Source: RYN-230 sp963704995
Lineage (GTDB): Bacteria > Actinomycetota > Actinomycetes > Streptosporangiales > Streptosporangiaceae
Direction of reading: 5' to 3'
Assembly: GCA_963704995.1 (NCBI GenBank)
Contig: CAVPIM010000017.1
Coordinates: 1 to 64,000 of the forward strand
DNA length: 64,000 nt
How positions within the stretch are numbered: the first letter of the stretch is position 1; every line of letters starts with the position of its first letter. This document shows, piece after piece, positions 16,725-25,062 of this stretch. The notes beneath the pieces are model-generated. The model worked only from the letters and a program-made list of their open reading frames with translations. It searched no databases and was not told the DNA's origin. Both the position numbers and the translations under genes were made by a program.

Positions 16725-17183
16725 TCAGTTGCTGGGAGAGGCTGGGCAGAGCACCACGAAGGACACCGCGCCGCCGTTGAGGACGACCACCCCGGGATCC
16801 GCCGGGCCGGTGAAGTCAACGGTGACGATGGTCCCCGCGCCCATCGCGGCGATGATCTGAGCCTCCAGTTCGCCCAGATCGGCTGATTGGGGAAGCAGAT
16901 AGTAGCGCGGCGGGTTGCTGTGCGGGTCGGGACCGGTCGCCGAGGCCACGTACAGGCACTGCCCCGGCAGCCGGACACCGTTCGGGACCACGCCATGGCG
17001 GGGGTTAGCCGCCGGCTGGAGGAACACCACGCTGCCCACGGACCGGGGTGACAGCAGCAGCCTTCCCCCGAGCGGCTCGGACACCTCCAGGGGCACGGGC
17101 CCGCTCGACGCCGCCACCTGGCCGGGGTCGATCGGCGTGCTGAGGGTCCAGGAGGTCGGATCACCTTCGATTCGGATGTCCAT
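16725..17183 (-). CDS. Conserved-looking protein of unknown function
   Basis: 152 residues without TM segments or signal peptide. Predicted mainly beta (TSWTLSTPIDPGQ, RLLLSPRSVGSVVFLQ, TIVTVDFTGPADPGVVVLNG, VSFVVLCPA). It begins 22 nt inside the end of the upstream LuxR-type gene, so it is probably translated from the same mRNA. I do not recognise the family. It may be a target or accessory protein of the regulator. Confidence 0.65.
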   Translation of the reverse strand: MDIRIEGDPTSWTLSTPIDPGQVAASSGPVPLEVSEPLGGRLLLSPRSVGSVVFLQPAANPRHGVVPNGVRLPGQCLYVASATGPDPHSNPPRYYLLPQSADLGELEAQIIAAMGAGTIVTVDFTGPADPGVVVLNGGAVSFVVLCPASPSN

Positions 17184-20085
17184 CGGGTTCCTCCCCAGAT
17201 CGGGCTGGCAGGCCAGACGACATGGTCAGGCCCAGGCGCGCGCCGAGGGTGGCCGCTTCGGTGCGATTCCGGACGCCCAGTTTGTCAAGAATGCGGGACA
17301 CATGCACGGCAACAGTGCGGTCACTGATGAACAGGGCCCGGGCGATCTGCCGGTTGCTATCGCCCTTGACCAGCAGGGCCAGCACGTCCGCTTCGCGGTT
17401 GGTGAGGTCGAACTGGGCCTGAGCCGCCGCGGGACGGGCGGCCGGACGAGGCTGGCCGGAGAGTCTCGCTCGCTGCGCCAGCTCATCGGCCAGGGCGAGC
17501 ATAGGTGCCGCCGGAAGCTGGCCCGCCAGGCCCTCACACGCCGCCAGGGCCCGTGCGGCCTGGTCGCGCCGGCCAGCCCGGACCGCCGATCCTGCCTCAC
17601 GCAAGCGCGCGTATGCCTCACGGTAGGGCTGCCCGAGCCGCTGCCAGGCCTTGGCTACCGTCCGCCAGGCCGCCCGGTCGTCGCGGCCCTGCTGGCGGGC
17701 AACCTCGGCCTCCACCAGCGCCCCGAAGGCGGCCACCTCCGGCTGCGTCCCGCCATGCTCGTCCATGATCGCCCGCATCCGGCCGGCGAGGCCGGCGGCA
17801 GCCGGTTCCCAGCGGGCCGCGATTTCCCCCGGTCGCGCGGCGCGGGGCAGCGAAGCCAGGTCGGCGCTGACCCTGGCCCCAGCCGCGAGCAACCGGATCT
17901 CCTCCTCGGCCAGGGCAGCGCCCTTCAGCGCAGCCAGCCCGTGGAGTACCTCATCAGCCGCCGTAACCAGGTCTCCGGCGTTCAGGGCTTGCTCGGCCAG
18001 GCAGGCATGCAAGGGCCCGAGCAGCCTCGGATCCTCGGGCGAATTCCGGAGCGCCGTGGCCAGTTCCTCCGCCCGGTCCCGCTCGCCCCGCCCGACGGCC
18101 AGTTCGAGCTGGAGCAGCTGCAGATAGCGCGTGACGTTCGCGCGCGACTCGCCGATCAGCTCGGCCAGCAGCTGGTCGGCTTCCGCCCACCGGCCGGTCG
18201 CGGTCAGCACCGCCGCCATGTTGTTGTCGAGAACTGAGGTCAGGGCGGCCGGGGCGTCGAGAGAACGAGCGGCCCGGCGGCCGTTGCGGGCAACATCGAG
18301 TGCTTCCGCGGCGCGGCCGGCCGTGTACAGCAGGTACATGTGATTGGTGGCGGCGCGGACGACGCCCTCGATGTCGCTGGCCCGGCAGGCGAGGGCAAAG
18401 GAGGTATCCAGCGCCACCAGCCCGGCCGGCAACTCCCCGCGCTGTGCCCTGATGATGCCGAGGATGGCCAGGCCATGCGCGTACTCACTGTCGGCGCCGA
18501 CCTGCTGGGCCATGGTCACGGCCTGCAGGGCCAGTGGCATCGCCTCGTCGGGTTCGCCCAGGAGCATCCGCCAGGAGGCGAGCGCGGCCAGGATCCTGGC
18601 CTGCAAGGCAGACGCTGATTCAGCGTCGAGCAACCTCCGCGCCTGCTCGGTCGCCTCGACTGCCGCCCGGGGGTCGCCTGCCTCCCACTGGTAGCGACCG
18701 AGCCGCTCCAGCATCCGCGCCTGGCCGGCCGGGGCGTCCGCGACGTGCTGAGCCAGCGCCTCAGCCGTGTACCGGGCGGCCCGGCGGGGATGTCCGGCCC
18801 AGCTGGCCGCCCGTGCTGCTTCCTCCAGCAGGCCTGGTCCCGGCTCGGGCAGCCACCGCACCTGCTCCACGGCCAGCGCATAGAAGCGGTCTGCCTCCGG
18901 GTAGGCGCGGGCCGATACCGCCTGCCGGGCCGCCAGCAAGGCGGCGGGAGCGGCGCGATCCGGGCTATCGGCCAGCTGCCAGTGCAGGGCCAGCAGGGCC
19001 GGATCTGGCTCAGGCTGCGCGGCGAGCGCTTCCGCGACGCGGCGGTGCAGGCGGCGGCGCTCCCCAGGGAGCAGTTGACCGTAGAACACCTGACGGATCA
19101 GGTCATGCGGGAACGCGTAGCCGTCAGCGGTGGCGACCAGCAGCCGCCGGGTGACGGCCTCGCGGGCTGCGGCCAGCAGGTCGTCCTCGCCGAGCGGCAC
19201 GGTCGCGGCGAGCACATCATGCGACATCCCGCCGTCGGCGATGCAGACCTGGTTCACCACCGCCTGCACCCCGGGCGCCAGGCCAGCGGCCTTGGCCAGC
19301 ACGGCATCGGTGATCGAGGCGGGCGGCACCCGGGCGCCGGTGCCCGCGAGTTCGAGGGCGTAGAGCGGGTTACCCTCGGCGGCCCGGACGACAGCGGCTA
19401 CCGGGTCTGGGCCCGAGTCCGCCGGCACGTGCTCAGCGACCAGTTCCGCGACTTCTGCCGGAGCCAGGCCCGCCAGCCGCAGCCGCGTCACGCGCGGGCG
19501 GCGTTCCAGGTCGGAGAGCCACCGCCGCAGTTCCTCGGTGAGGTCCTCGTCCCGCAGCGTCGCGACCACGAGGACCGGCAGGTCGCGCAGCCTGACCGCC
19601 AGGAAGGCGAGCAGCTCGTGTGACGACTCATCGGCCCAGTGCAGGTCTTCCAGGACCAGGAGCAGCGGTCCCTCGGCCGACAGGTCGGCGAGCAGCGCGA
19701 GCACCCGCTCGAAGAGGCGGTGCCGCGCGGCGGCCATGTCTGCAGGCTCATCGTCGGCGAGAAGCCACGCGGCCCGCTCGCCCAGCGCGGCCACGAACGG
19801 CCCGTAGGCCAGCGCCGCCCCGGCCAGCGGCGCGGACTCCCCGAGGCGGACCACTTCGCTGCCGCCCGCCGACCGCACCTGCTGGATCAGTTCCTCGATC
19901 AGCCGGGTCTTGCCGATACCAGCCTCACCAGTGATCAACAGCACCTGGGACTGGCCAGCTGCCGCGCTCGCGTAAGCGGCTGCCATGGCGTCGCGCTCTG
20001 CAGCCCGCCCCACGATCGGCAGCGATCTTGCCACATACGAAGTGTCCGCGTTCGCGGCGGCTGTGTCGATGCCAGGCGCGGACAC
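17161..20085 (-). CDS. LAL-type LuxR transcriptional regulator with AAA domain
   Basis: 974 residues, typical of large ATP-binding LuxR regulators. An AAA/NACHT-like ATPase occupies the N-terminus: Walker A GEAGIGKT at 53-60 and Walker B LLLVLEDLHWAD at about 141-152. Then come about 550 residues of Ala-rich TPR-like helices, and a C-terminal LuxR HTH at about 894-953 (LTNREADVLALLVKGDSNRQ, then RTVAVHVSRILDKLGVRNRT). Such regulators integrate a ligand or protein signal and activate neighbouring genes. It is divergent from a histidine kinase gene (146 nt between starts) and overlaps the small downstream gene. Confidence 0.93.
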   Translation of the reverse strand: MSAPGIDTAAANADTSYVARSLPIVGRAAERDAMAAAYASAAAGQSQVLLITGEAGIGKTRLIEELIQQVRSAGGSEVVRLGESAPLAGAALAYGPFVAALGERAAWLLADDEPADMAAARHRLFERVLALLADLSAEGPLLLVLEDLHWADESSHELLAFLAVRLRDLPVLVVATLRDEDLTEELRRWLSDLERRPRVTRLRLAGLAPAEVAELVAEHVPADSGPDPVAAVVRAAEGNPLYALELAGTGARVPPASITDAVLAKAAGLAPGVQAVVNQVCIADGGMSHDVLAATVPLGEDDLLAAAREAVTRRLLVATADGYAFPHDLIRQVFYGQLLPGERRRLHRRVAEALAAQPEPDPALLALHWQLADSPDRAAPAALLAARQAVSARAYPEADRFYALAVEQVRWLPEPGPGLLEEAARAASWAGHPRRAARYTAEALAQHVADAPAGQARMLERLGRYQWEAGDPRAAVEATEQARRLLDAESASALQARILAALASWRMLLGEPDEAMPLALQAVTMAQQVGADSEYAHGLAILGIIRAQRGELPAGLVALDTSFALACRASDIEGVVRAATNHMYLLYTAGRAAEALDVARNGRRAARSLDAPAALTSVLDNNMAAVLTATGRWAEADQLLAELIGESRANVTRYLQLLQLELAVGRGERDRAEELATALRNSPEDPRLLGPLHACLAEQALNAGDLVTAADEVLHGLAALKGAALAEEEIRLLAAGARVSADLASLPRAARPGEIAARWEPAAAGLAGRMRAIMDEHGGTQPEVAAFGALVEAEVARQQGRDDRAAWRTVAKAWQRLGQPYREAYARLREAGSAVRAGRRDQAARALAACEGLAGQLPAAPMLALADELAQRARLSGQPRPAARPAAAQAQFDLTNREADVLALLVKGDSNRQIARALFISDRTVAVHVSRILDKLGVRNRTEAATLGARLGLTMSSGLPARSGEEPDGHPNRR

Positions 20086-20231
20086 CGCCTACCGCCCGGC
20101 AGGCCTCGACCCCGCGGAGGCAAACGCCAGCGCGGAGGCCAGCAGCGCCCCGGCCATGTAGTCAATCTCCGCAGGCCCGAATACGAGTTCCTGCCGATGT
20201 GCCGGGGCGCGGAGCTCAGCAATCTGGCGGT

Positions 20232-21014
20232 ATGCAGCTAGCGATCCCGTCCACCGCGCGCTTCCTTCGCCCGGACTTCCTCCAGCGCCGCGTTATCGAG
20301 GCGCAGCGAGCCGAACTGGCGGCCCGCAACGCCGAGCTCGGCTCCGCCCTCGACGCCTCGGTAGCGCAGTTGCGCCGGCAGGCAGCGGAACTCCAGGCCT
20401 CACGGACCCGGATCGTGACCGCGGCCGACTCCGAGCGGCGCAGGATCGAGCGCAATCTTCATGACGGCGCCCAGCAGCGGCTTTCCGCCCTGGCCATCAA
20501 GCTGAGCCTGGCCTCCGAGCTCGCCGAGCACGACGTGGACCAGGCCCGGGATCTGCTCGCCGAACTCCGGGCCGATGTCAGGGAGACAGCGGACGAACTG
20601 CGGTGCCTGGCGCACGGCATCTATCCGCCGCTGCTCGCCGAGAAGGGGCTGGACGCCGCCCTGTCCGCGGCGGCCCGCAGGTCCACGCGGCCTATCACGG
20701 TGCAGGCCGGGCCACTGGGCCGCTACCCGGCGGAGATCGAGGCGACGGTCTACTTCTGCTGCCTGGAGGCCATCCAGAACGCGTGCAAGCACGCCGGGAA
20801 CGAGGCCACCGTCGTCCTGCGGGTAGGGGAAGCAGACGGTGTCCTTACCTTCGAGGTGACCGACGACGGCCGGGGGTTCGATGCCAGCGCCCGCGGTCTC
20901 GGCGCGGGGTTCGTCAACATGGAGGACCGGCTGCGCGCTCTCCGCGGCGCCATGCTGGTGGAGTCCGCGCCGGGACAGGGCACGCGGGTGACCGGGACGC
21001 TTCCGGCCGGCTAG
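20232..21014 (+). CDS. HisKA_3-type sensor histidine kinase lacking an input domain
   Basis: 260 residues. After a short coiled region (RVIEAQRAELAARNAEL), the dimerisation/phosphoacceptor motif is ERRRIERNLHDGAQQRLSAL with the phospho-His at about residue 78. The HATPase domain shows N-box NACKHAG, G1 DDGRGFD and GAGFVNMEDRL. No TM, PAS or GAF domain precedes it, and the sequence upstream of ATG 20232 shows no open continuation with kinase-like features. No response regulator lies beside it. It may be soluble, or sense through a partner. Divergent from the LAL regulator. Confidence 0.85.
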   Translation: MQLAIPSTARFLRPDFLQRRVIEAQRAELAARNAELGSALDASVAQLRRQAAELQASRTRIVTAADSERRRIERNLHDGAQQRLSALAIKLSLASELAEHDVDQARDLLAELRADVRETADELRCLAHGIYPPLLAEKGLDAALSAAARRSTRPITVQAGPLGRYPAEIEATVYFCCLEAIQNACKHAGNEATVVLRVGEADGVLTFEVTDDGRGFDASARGLGAGFVNMEDRLRALRGAMLVESAPGQGTRVTGTLPAG

Positions 21015-21123
21015 GGGGTGGCGGGCTCCGCGTCACGTCCTGCGCTGTCGAGGACGAGCGGGCGCTGGCCATCGACCTGGTCGCGGATGTGGGTGACGTC
21101 CGGGGCCGCAGCGGTAGCGGGCG

Positions 21124-21606
21124 TCAGCGGCCGGCGGCCAGGTACGAGCCGAGCTGGTCGAGTATTCCCCGCGTGCCTTCCTCGCGGCCTTCTACGCTGT
21201 CCAGCCCGTCGAAATGAACGCCCTGCTCGGTGTAGGTCAGCCGGGTCTGATCGCCGTCGTTCTCCAGCGCGATCGTGGTCAGGGACGTGGACAGGTGCTG
21301 CCCGTCCACCCACATGTCGTAGGTGAACACGATCCGGCACAGGTCCACGATGTCGGTGTAGGTGGAGTGGAACCGGGACCGCGGTCCGCCATGCCACTGG
21401 CCGTCCTCCGTGCCGTGGCCGCCGACCCGGAACTCGTGCGACTTCTCGCGGACGTCGAACACCGGGCCCCCGCCGAACCACTGATCCCGGGCGTCGTTGT
21501 CGGACAGGGCGTGCCAGACCGCCTCCACGGGCGCCGGGTAGGTGCGCTCGATAACGAACGTGGCGTGCGCCTGGCTGTGCTCGATGGTGTCGTTCATGTC
21601 GCTCAC
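21124..21606 (-). CDS. SRPBCC (AHSA1-like) domain protein
   Basis: 160 residues, START-like helix-grip fold: IERTYPAPVEAVWHALSD at the start, WFGGGPVFDVREKSHEFRVG, TYTDIVDLCRIVFTYDMWVD, and EQGVHFDGLDSVEGREEGTR near the C-terminal helix, all AHSA1 hallmarks. These proteins bind hydrophobic ligands. It is coupled by a 4-nt overlap to the ArsR-type regulator upstream, a very common actinobacterial and proteobacterial pair in which the regulator controls the SRPBCC gene. Confidence 0.92.
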   Translation of the reverse strand: MSDMNDTIEHSQAHATFVIERTYPAPVEAVWHALSDNDARDQWFGGGPVFDVREKSHEFRVGGHGTEDGQWHGGPRSRFHSTYTDIVDLCRIVFTYDMWVDGQHLSTSLTTIALENDGDQTRLTYTEQGVHFDGLDSVEGREEGTRGILDQLGSYLAAGR

Positions 21607-21941
21607 TCCTTGGTCGTGGTGCCGGGACGGTTCAGGAAGTCGCCGAGGCGGTCCAGGCGGCGTTCGGCGGGCAGCTGCTGCCGGCTGATCCAGTCCCCGG
21701 CGGGTGCCAGCGCACCGGGGACTAGCTGGTAAGTACGGACCCGGCCCACTTTCACCGAGGTGACGAGGCCGGCCTCCGCCAGGACGCCCAGGTGCTGGAC
21801 GACCGTCGGGAGTGCCATCTCGAACGGCCTGGCCAGCTCGCTCACCGAGGCAGGGCCGCGGGCCAGCCGCTCGACCATGGCCCGCCGGCTGCTGTCGGCG
21901 AGGGCACGGAAGATCAGGTCGAAGCCTGAATACTTAGGCAC
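21603..21941 (-). CDS. ArsR-family HTH regulator
   Basis: 112 residues. The winged helix runs through FRALADSSRRAMVERLARG, PASVSELARPFEMALPTVVQ, HLGVLAEAGLVTSVKVGRVR and TYQLVPGALAPAGDWI. No metal-binding ELCVCDL motif is seen, consistent with the non-metal SRPBCC-associated subgroup. The start GTG at 21941 lies inside a perfect inverted repeat, so the mRNA is probably leaderless and the protein likely represses itself. Confidence 0.92.
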   Translation of the reverse strand: MPKYSGFDLIFRALADSSRRAMVERLARGPASVSELARPFEMALPTVVQHLGVLAEAGLVTSVKVGRVRTYQLVPGALAPAGDWISRQQLPAERRLDRLGDFLNRPGTTTKE

Positions 21942-21954
21942 TTACCTAAGTATT
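21929..21954. promoter_or_regulatory. Likely ArsR operator, 10-bp arms
   Basis: AATACTTAGG (21929-21938) and CCTAAGTATT (21945-21954) form a perfect inverted repeat with a 6-nt spacer that includes the GTG start of the ArsR gene. It is AT-rich in very GC-rich surroundings, so the match is unlikely to be chance. It is a good candidate for the autorepression site. Confidence 0.8.
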
Positions 21955-22035
21955 AGCGAAACCCTGGGCGTTGTCAAGGGTCCTGGCCTGAGGGCTTGAC
22001 CCTGACACCGTGTGAGGTGGTCGAGTGGAGGCGTC

Positions 22036-22854
22036 ATGTTCACCATCGGAGACTTCGCCCGGCACGGCCAGGTGTCGGTACGCATGCTGCGCCACTACGA
22101 CGCGACCGGGCTGCTCCGCCCGGCCCGGGTCGATCCGGCCAGCGGTTACCGCTTCTATGAGGCCAGCCAGCTCGCGCAGCTCAACCGCATCATCGCGCTG
22201 AAAGATCTCGGCTTCACCCTGGACCAGGTGCGCACCATGCTGGACCAGGAGGTCAGCGCCGAGCAGCTCCGCGGCATGCTGCGGCTGCGCCAGGCCGAAC
22301 TGCAAGCCCGGATCGCGGCCGACGCATCCCGGCTGTCGCAGGTCGAGGCGAGGCTCGCGATCATCGAGATGGAGGGCGCCATGCCAGCCGACGACATCCA
22401 GGTCAAGCGGATCCCGGCCGTCCGCGTCGCGGAGCTCACCGCGACCGCGGCCGCCCTGGAGCCCGCGTCCATCAGCCCGGTCATCCAGCCGCTGTATGAG
22501 GAGCTGGGCCGCCGCCTCGGCCGGGCCGGGGTGGTCCCTGACGGCCCGGCGATTGCCTATTACGACGAGTCCCCGGGTGGCGATGTGCTCATCCACGCCA
22601 CCCTGCCGGTCAGTGCCGCCCCCGTCAGCGGCCACGACTTCGTGATCACCGACCTGCCTGAGATCAGCCAGGCCGCCACGATCGTGCACCGCGGGTCCAT
22701 GGACAACGTCATGGCCACCATCCAGACCCTGGCCCGGTGGATCGAGGACAACGGCTACCGCGGCACCGGGTACGCCCGCGAGGTGTACCTCGAGTGCCCC
22801 GAGGACCGGGACAAGTGGGTCACCGAACTGCAGGAACCCATCACCGCCGGCTGA
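22036..22854 (+). CDS. MerR-family regulator with GyrI-like effector domain (BmrR type)
   Basis: 272 residues. The MerR HTH is at 1-70 (MFTIGDFARHGQVSVRMLRH, YDATGLLRPARVDPASGYRF, LGFTLDQVRTML), then a dimerisation coiled coil (about 75-115), then a GyrI-like/effector-binding domain (IQVKRIPAVRVAELTA, PAIAYYDESPGGDVLI, HRGSMDNVMATIQTLARWIE). Such regulators bind hydrophobic cations and activate efflux or detoxification genes. ATG 22036 is chosen over an in-frame GTG at 22012 because MFTIGDFA is the family N-terminus and GTGGAG lies just upstream. No efflux gene is adjacent. Confidence 0.92.
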   Translation: MFTIGDFARHGQVSVRMLRHYDATGLLRPARVDPASGYRFYEASQLAQLNRIIALKDLGFTLDQVRTMLDQEVSAEQLRGMLRLRQAELQARIAADASRLSQVEARLAIIEMEGAMPADDIQVKRIPAVRVAELTATAAALEPASISPVIQPLYEELGRRLGRAGVVPDGPAIAYYDESPGGDVLIHATLPVSAAPVSGHDFVITDLPEISQAATIVHRGSMDNVMATIQTLARWIEDNGYRGTGYAREVYLECPEDRDKWVTELQEPITAG

Positions 22855-22969
22855 CCAGGTACCCCGGTTCAGCCGGCCCGCTGCGGGCGCCCGGCTCTGC
22901 GGCCTGACCAGGTTCCGGATGGCCGGCCGCTGCGGTCGTTGACCAGCCGCGGCGCAGCGGGTAAGCATC

Positions 22970-23965
22970 ATGGCTGTGGACTCGTTCACGGGGAAGCTCG
23001 CGGTGGTGACCGGCGGTGGCTCCGGCATGGGCCGCGAGCTTGTCCGCCAGCTGGCGGTCCAGGGATGCTCGGTCGCGGCCTGTGACCTGAACGCGGAGGC
23101 CGTCGCGGAGACCGCGGCCACGGCGCGGGCGGCGGCCGTGCCCGAGGTCCGGGTGACCAGCCACGCCTGTGACGTCTCCGACGAGGCGCAGGTCCTGCGG
23201 TTCCGCGGTGAGCTGCTGGAGGAGCACGCCAGCGACCACGTCAACCTGGTCTTCAGCAACGCGGGCATCGGCGGCGGCAGCAGCTTCGTCAGCGGGGACC
23301 GGGAAGAGTGGGAGCGCACGTTCGCCATCGACTGGTCCGGCGTCTACTACTGCGCTCGGGCGTTCCTGCCGCTGCTCATCGCGAGCAACGAGGGCGTCCT
23401 GGTCAACACCAGCAGCCTGAACGGCCTCTGGGCCTCACTCGGCCCGGGCGTGCCGCAGACCGCCTACAGTGCAGCCAAGTTCGCCGTGCGGGGCTTCTCG
23501 GAGGCGCTCATCGAGGACCTGCGCGTCCACGCGCCCCATGTCCGGGTCGCCGTCGTGATCCCGGGGCACGTGGGCACCGACATCATCGCGAACAGCTTCC
23601 GCGCGCGCGGGCTGCCGGACCCGGAGCATATGAGCGACGCCCAGCTGGAGGACCTGATTCCCGGTGACACGCGGGCCGGGCTGGTCGAGGCCGGGATGCT
23701 GGCGGGGGACGCGTCAGCCGATGACCTGCGCCAGATGCTCGTGCGGGCCAACGCCGATTTCCGGGACCAGGCGCCGGTCAGCGCGGCCGAGGCGGCGACC
23801 ATCATCCTGGAGGGGGTGCGCTCGGGAACCTGGCGGATCCTCATCGGCGAGGACGCCAGGAAGGTGAACGCGGCGGTGCGCGCGAAGCCCGAGGCCGCGT
23901 ACGACTACGCCGAGCTGTTCCGCGCGGTGGCCGGGGAGCCGGCTGCGGGAACGCCCGGGGAGTAG
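22970..23965 (+). CDS. Classical SDR-family oxidoreductase
   Basis: 331 residues, longer than the 250-residue core because of a C-terminal extension. The cofactor motif TGGGSGMGREL is at about 14-24, with CDVSDEAQ, NAGIGGGSS, VNTSSLNG and the catalytic YSAAK near 163-167. Asp after strand 2 (AACDLNAE) suggests preference for NAD(H). The C-terminal part (GIRSGTWRILIGEDARK-like region) resembles actinobacterial SDRs of unknown substrate. The start is ATG 22970. Confidence 0.92.
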   Translation: MAVDSFTGKLAVVTGGGSGMGRELVRQLAVQGCSVAACDLNAEAVAETAATARAAAVPEVRVTSHACDVSDEAQVLRFRGELLEEHASDHVNLVFSNAGIGGGSSFVSGDREEWERTFAIDWSGVYYCARAFLPLLIASNEGVLVNTSSLNGLWASLGPGVPQTAYSAAKFAVRGFSEALIEDLRVHAPHVRVAVVIPGHVGTDIIANSFRARGLPDPEHMSDAQLEDLIPGDTRAGLVEAGMLAGDASADDLRQMLVRANADFRDQAPVSAAEAATIILEGVRSGTWRILIGEDARKVNAAVRAKPEAAYDYAELFRAVAGEPAAGTPGE

Positions 23966-23993
23966 CAGCCGGCCGGGCCGGTCTGGGCGGGCG

Positions 23994-24836
23994 TCACGGG
24001 GTGCGGAAGTGGTAGCCCTCGCGCAGGAGCCGGGGCAAGACGATGCCCAGGGCCTGCACCGTCTGTGCCCGGTTGCCGCCCCCGTCGTGCTCCAGGATGA
24101 TCGATCCCGGGTGGGTGTTATGCATGATGTTGCGGACGATGCGGTGGACTCCCGGCCGCGCCCAGTCGCGGGGGTTGACCGACCAGTCGAGGGGCAGCAT
24201 CCGCATCTGCTCGCATTGCCGGATCACGGCGGCTGACCAGGCTCCGTAGGGCGCCCGGAACAGCTGGGGGTGCGCGCCCGTCGCCGAGTGGATGGCGTGA
24301 CTGGTCCAGGCGAGTTCGGTGTGCACCCGGTGAGCGGGCTTGCGGGCGAGGTTGGAGTGGGTCCACGTGTGGTTGGCAATATGGTGGCCCGCTTCTGCGA
24401 CCGCCCGGGCCAGGTGCGGGTAGGCAGCCACGTGGAGGCCGACCATGGAGAACGTCGCCGTGACGCCGTAGCGGTGCAGCACCCGCAGCACCTGCGGGGT
24501 GTAGGCGGGATCGGGCCCGTCGTCGATCGTGAGCGCAATCGCCTTGGACGCGTCGTCGATGTAATAAAGGGGCCGGTTCGGCGGGTAAGACGGCGGGTGA
24601 TAGCCCGGCGGATCAGGATGCGAAACCGCCGTATGGCGGGTAGCCGTGGCGCGCTTGGCCACCGGTTCCTGGTACGCACTGACGTTCTGGTGAGGCGGCA
24701 GGTGATCGGGCCCGGAGAGCCAGCGGGAGCCAACGATGCTGGTCAGCGTGATTCCGCCGACGGCCAGGAGCAGGCGCCGCCGCCGGGCCGCATAAAGAGC
24801 GGCCGATTCACGATCAGAACCCGAGAGATTCCCCAT
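23994..24836 (-). CDS. Polysaccharide deacetylase (CE4/NodB domain), membrane-anchored
   Basis: 280 residues. An N-terminal hydrophobic segment (LLLAVGGITLTSIVGSRWL at about 21-39) is a signal anchor, followed by a His/Pro-rich linker. The NodB domain starts near 95: motif 1 TIDDGPD (catalytic and metal Asp), motif 2 HTWTHSN (metal His pair), motif 3 RAPYGAWS, then DWSVNPRDW and ILEHDGGG with the catalytic His. It probably removes acetyl groups from peptidoglycan or another cell-wall glycan on the outer face. Confidence 0.93.
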   Translation of the reverse strand: MGNLSGSDRESAALYAARRRRLLLAVGGITLTSIVGSRWLSGPDHLPPHQNVSAYQEPVAKRATATRHTAVSHPDPPGYHPPSYPPNRPLYYIDDASKAIALTIDDGPDPAYTPQVLRVLHRYGVTATFSMVGLHVAAYPHLARAVAEAGHHIANHTWTHSNLARKPAHRVHTELAWTSHAIHSATGAHPQLFRAPYGAWSAAVIRQCEQMRMLPLDWSVNPRDWARPGVHRIVRNIMHNTHPGSIILEHDGGGNRAQTVQALGIVLPRLLREGYHFRTP

Positions 24837-24862
24837 GGGCGCCCCGGTGCGTCTGTGCCCTA

Positions 24863-24883
24863 TTGCGGCAACTACAGCCGCAA
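24863..24883 (-). promoter_or_regulatory. Hairpin in the leader of the deacetylase gene
   Basis: TTGCGGC (24863-24869) and GCCGCAA (24877-24883) form 7-bp arms with a 7-nt loop, 27 nt upstream of the deacetylase start. It may be an operator or mRNA leader stem. No known riboswitch pattern was recognised. Confidence 0.3.
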
Positions 24884-25062
24884 ATTGCCCTTAAGCCATC
24901 CAGGGCATCATGCCGGAATTAACCGGCAGCACAAAGTAAATCCGGGGGTGTGTCGCGTAATGCCGGACAGGGTGATTCCGGGTCCGCCGCCTCCGGGGCG
25001 GCCCGATGACCAGCCTGGCGGTCAGGGGTGCCCCGGGGGACGGTACGGGATAAAATGTCCAG

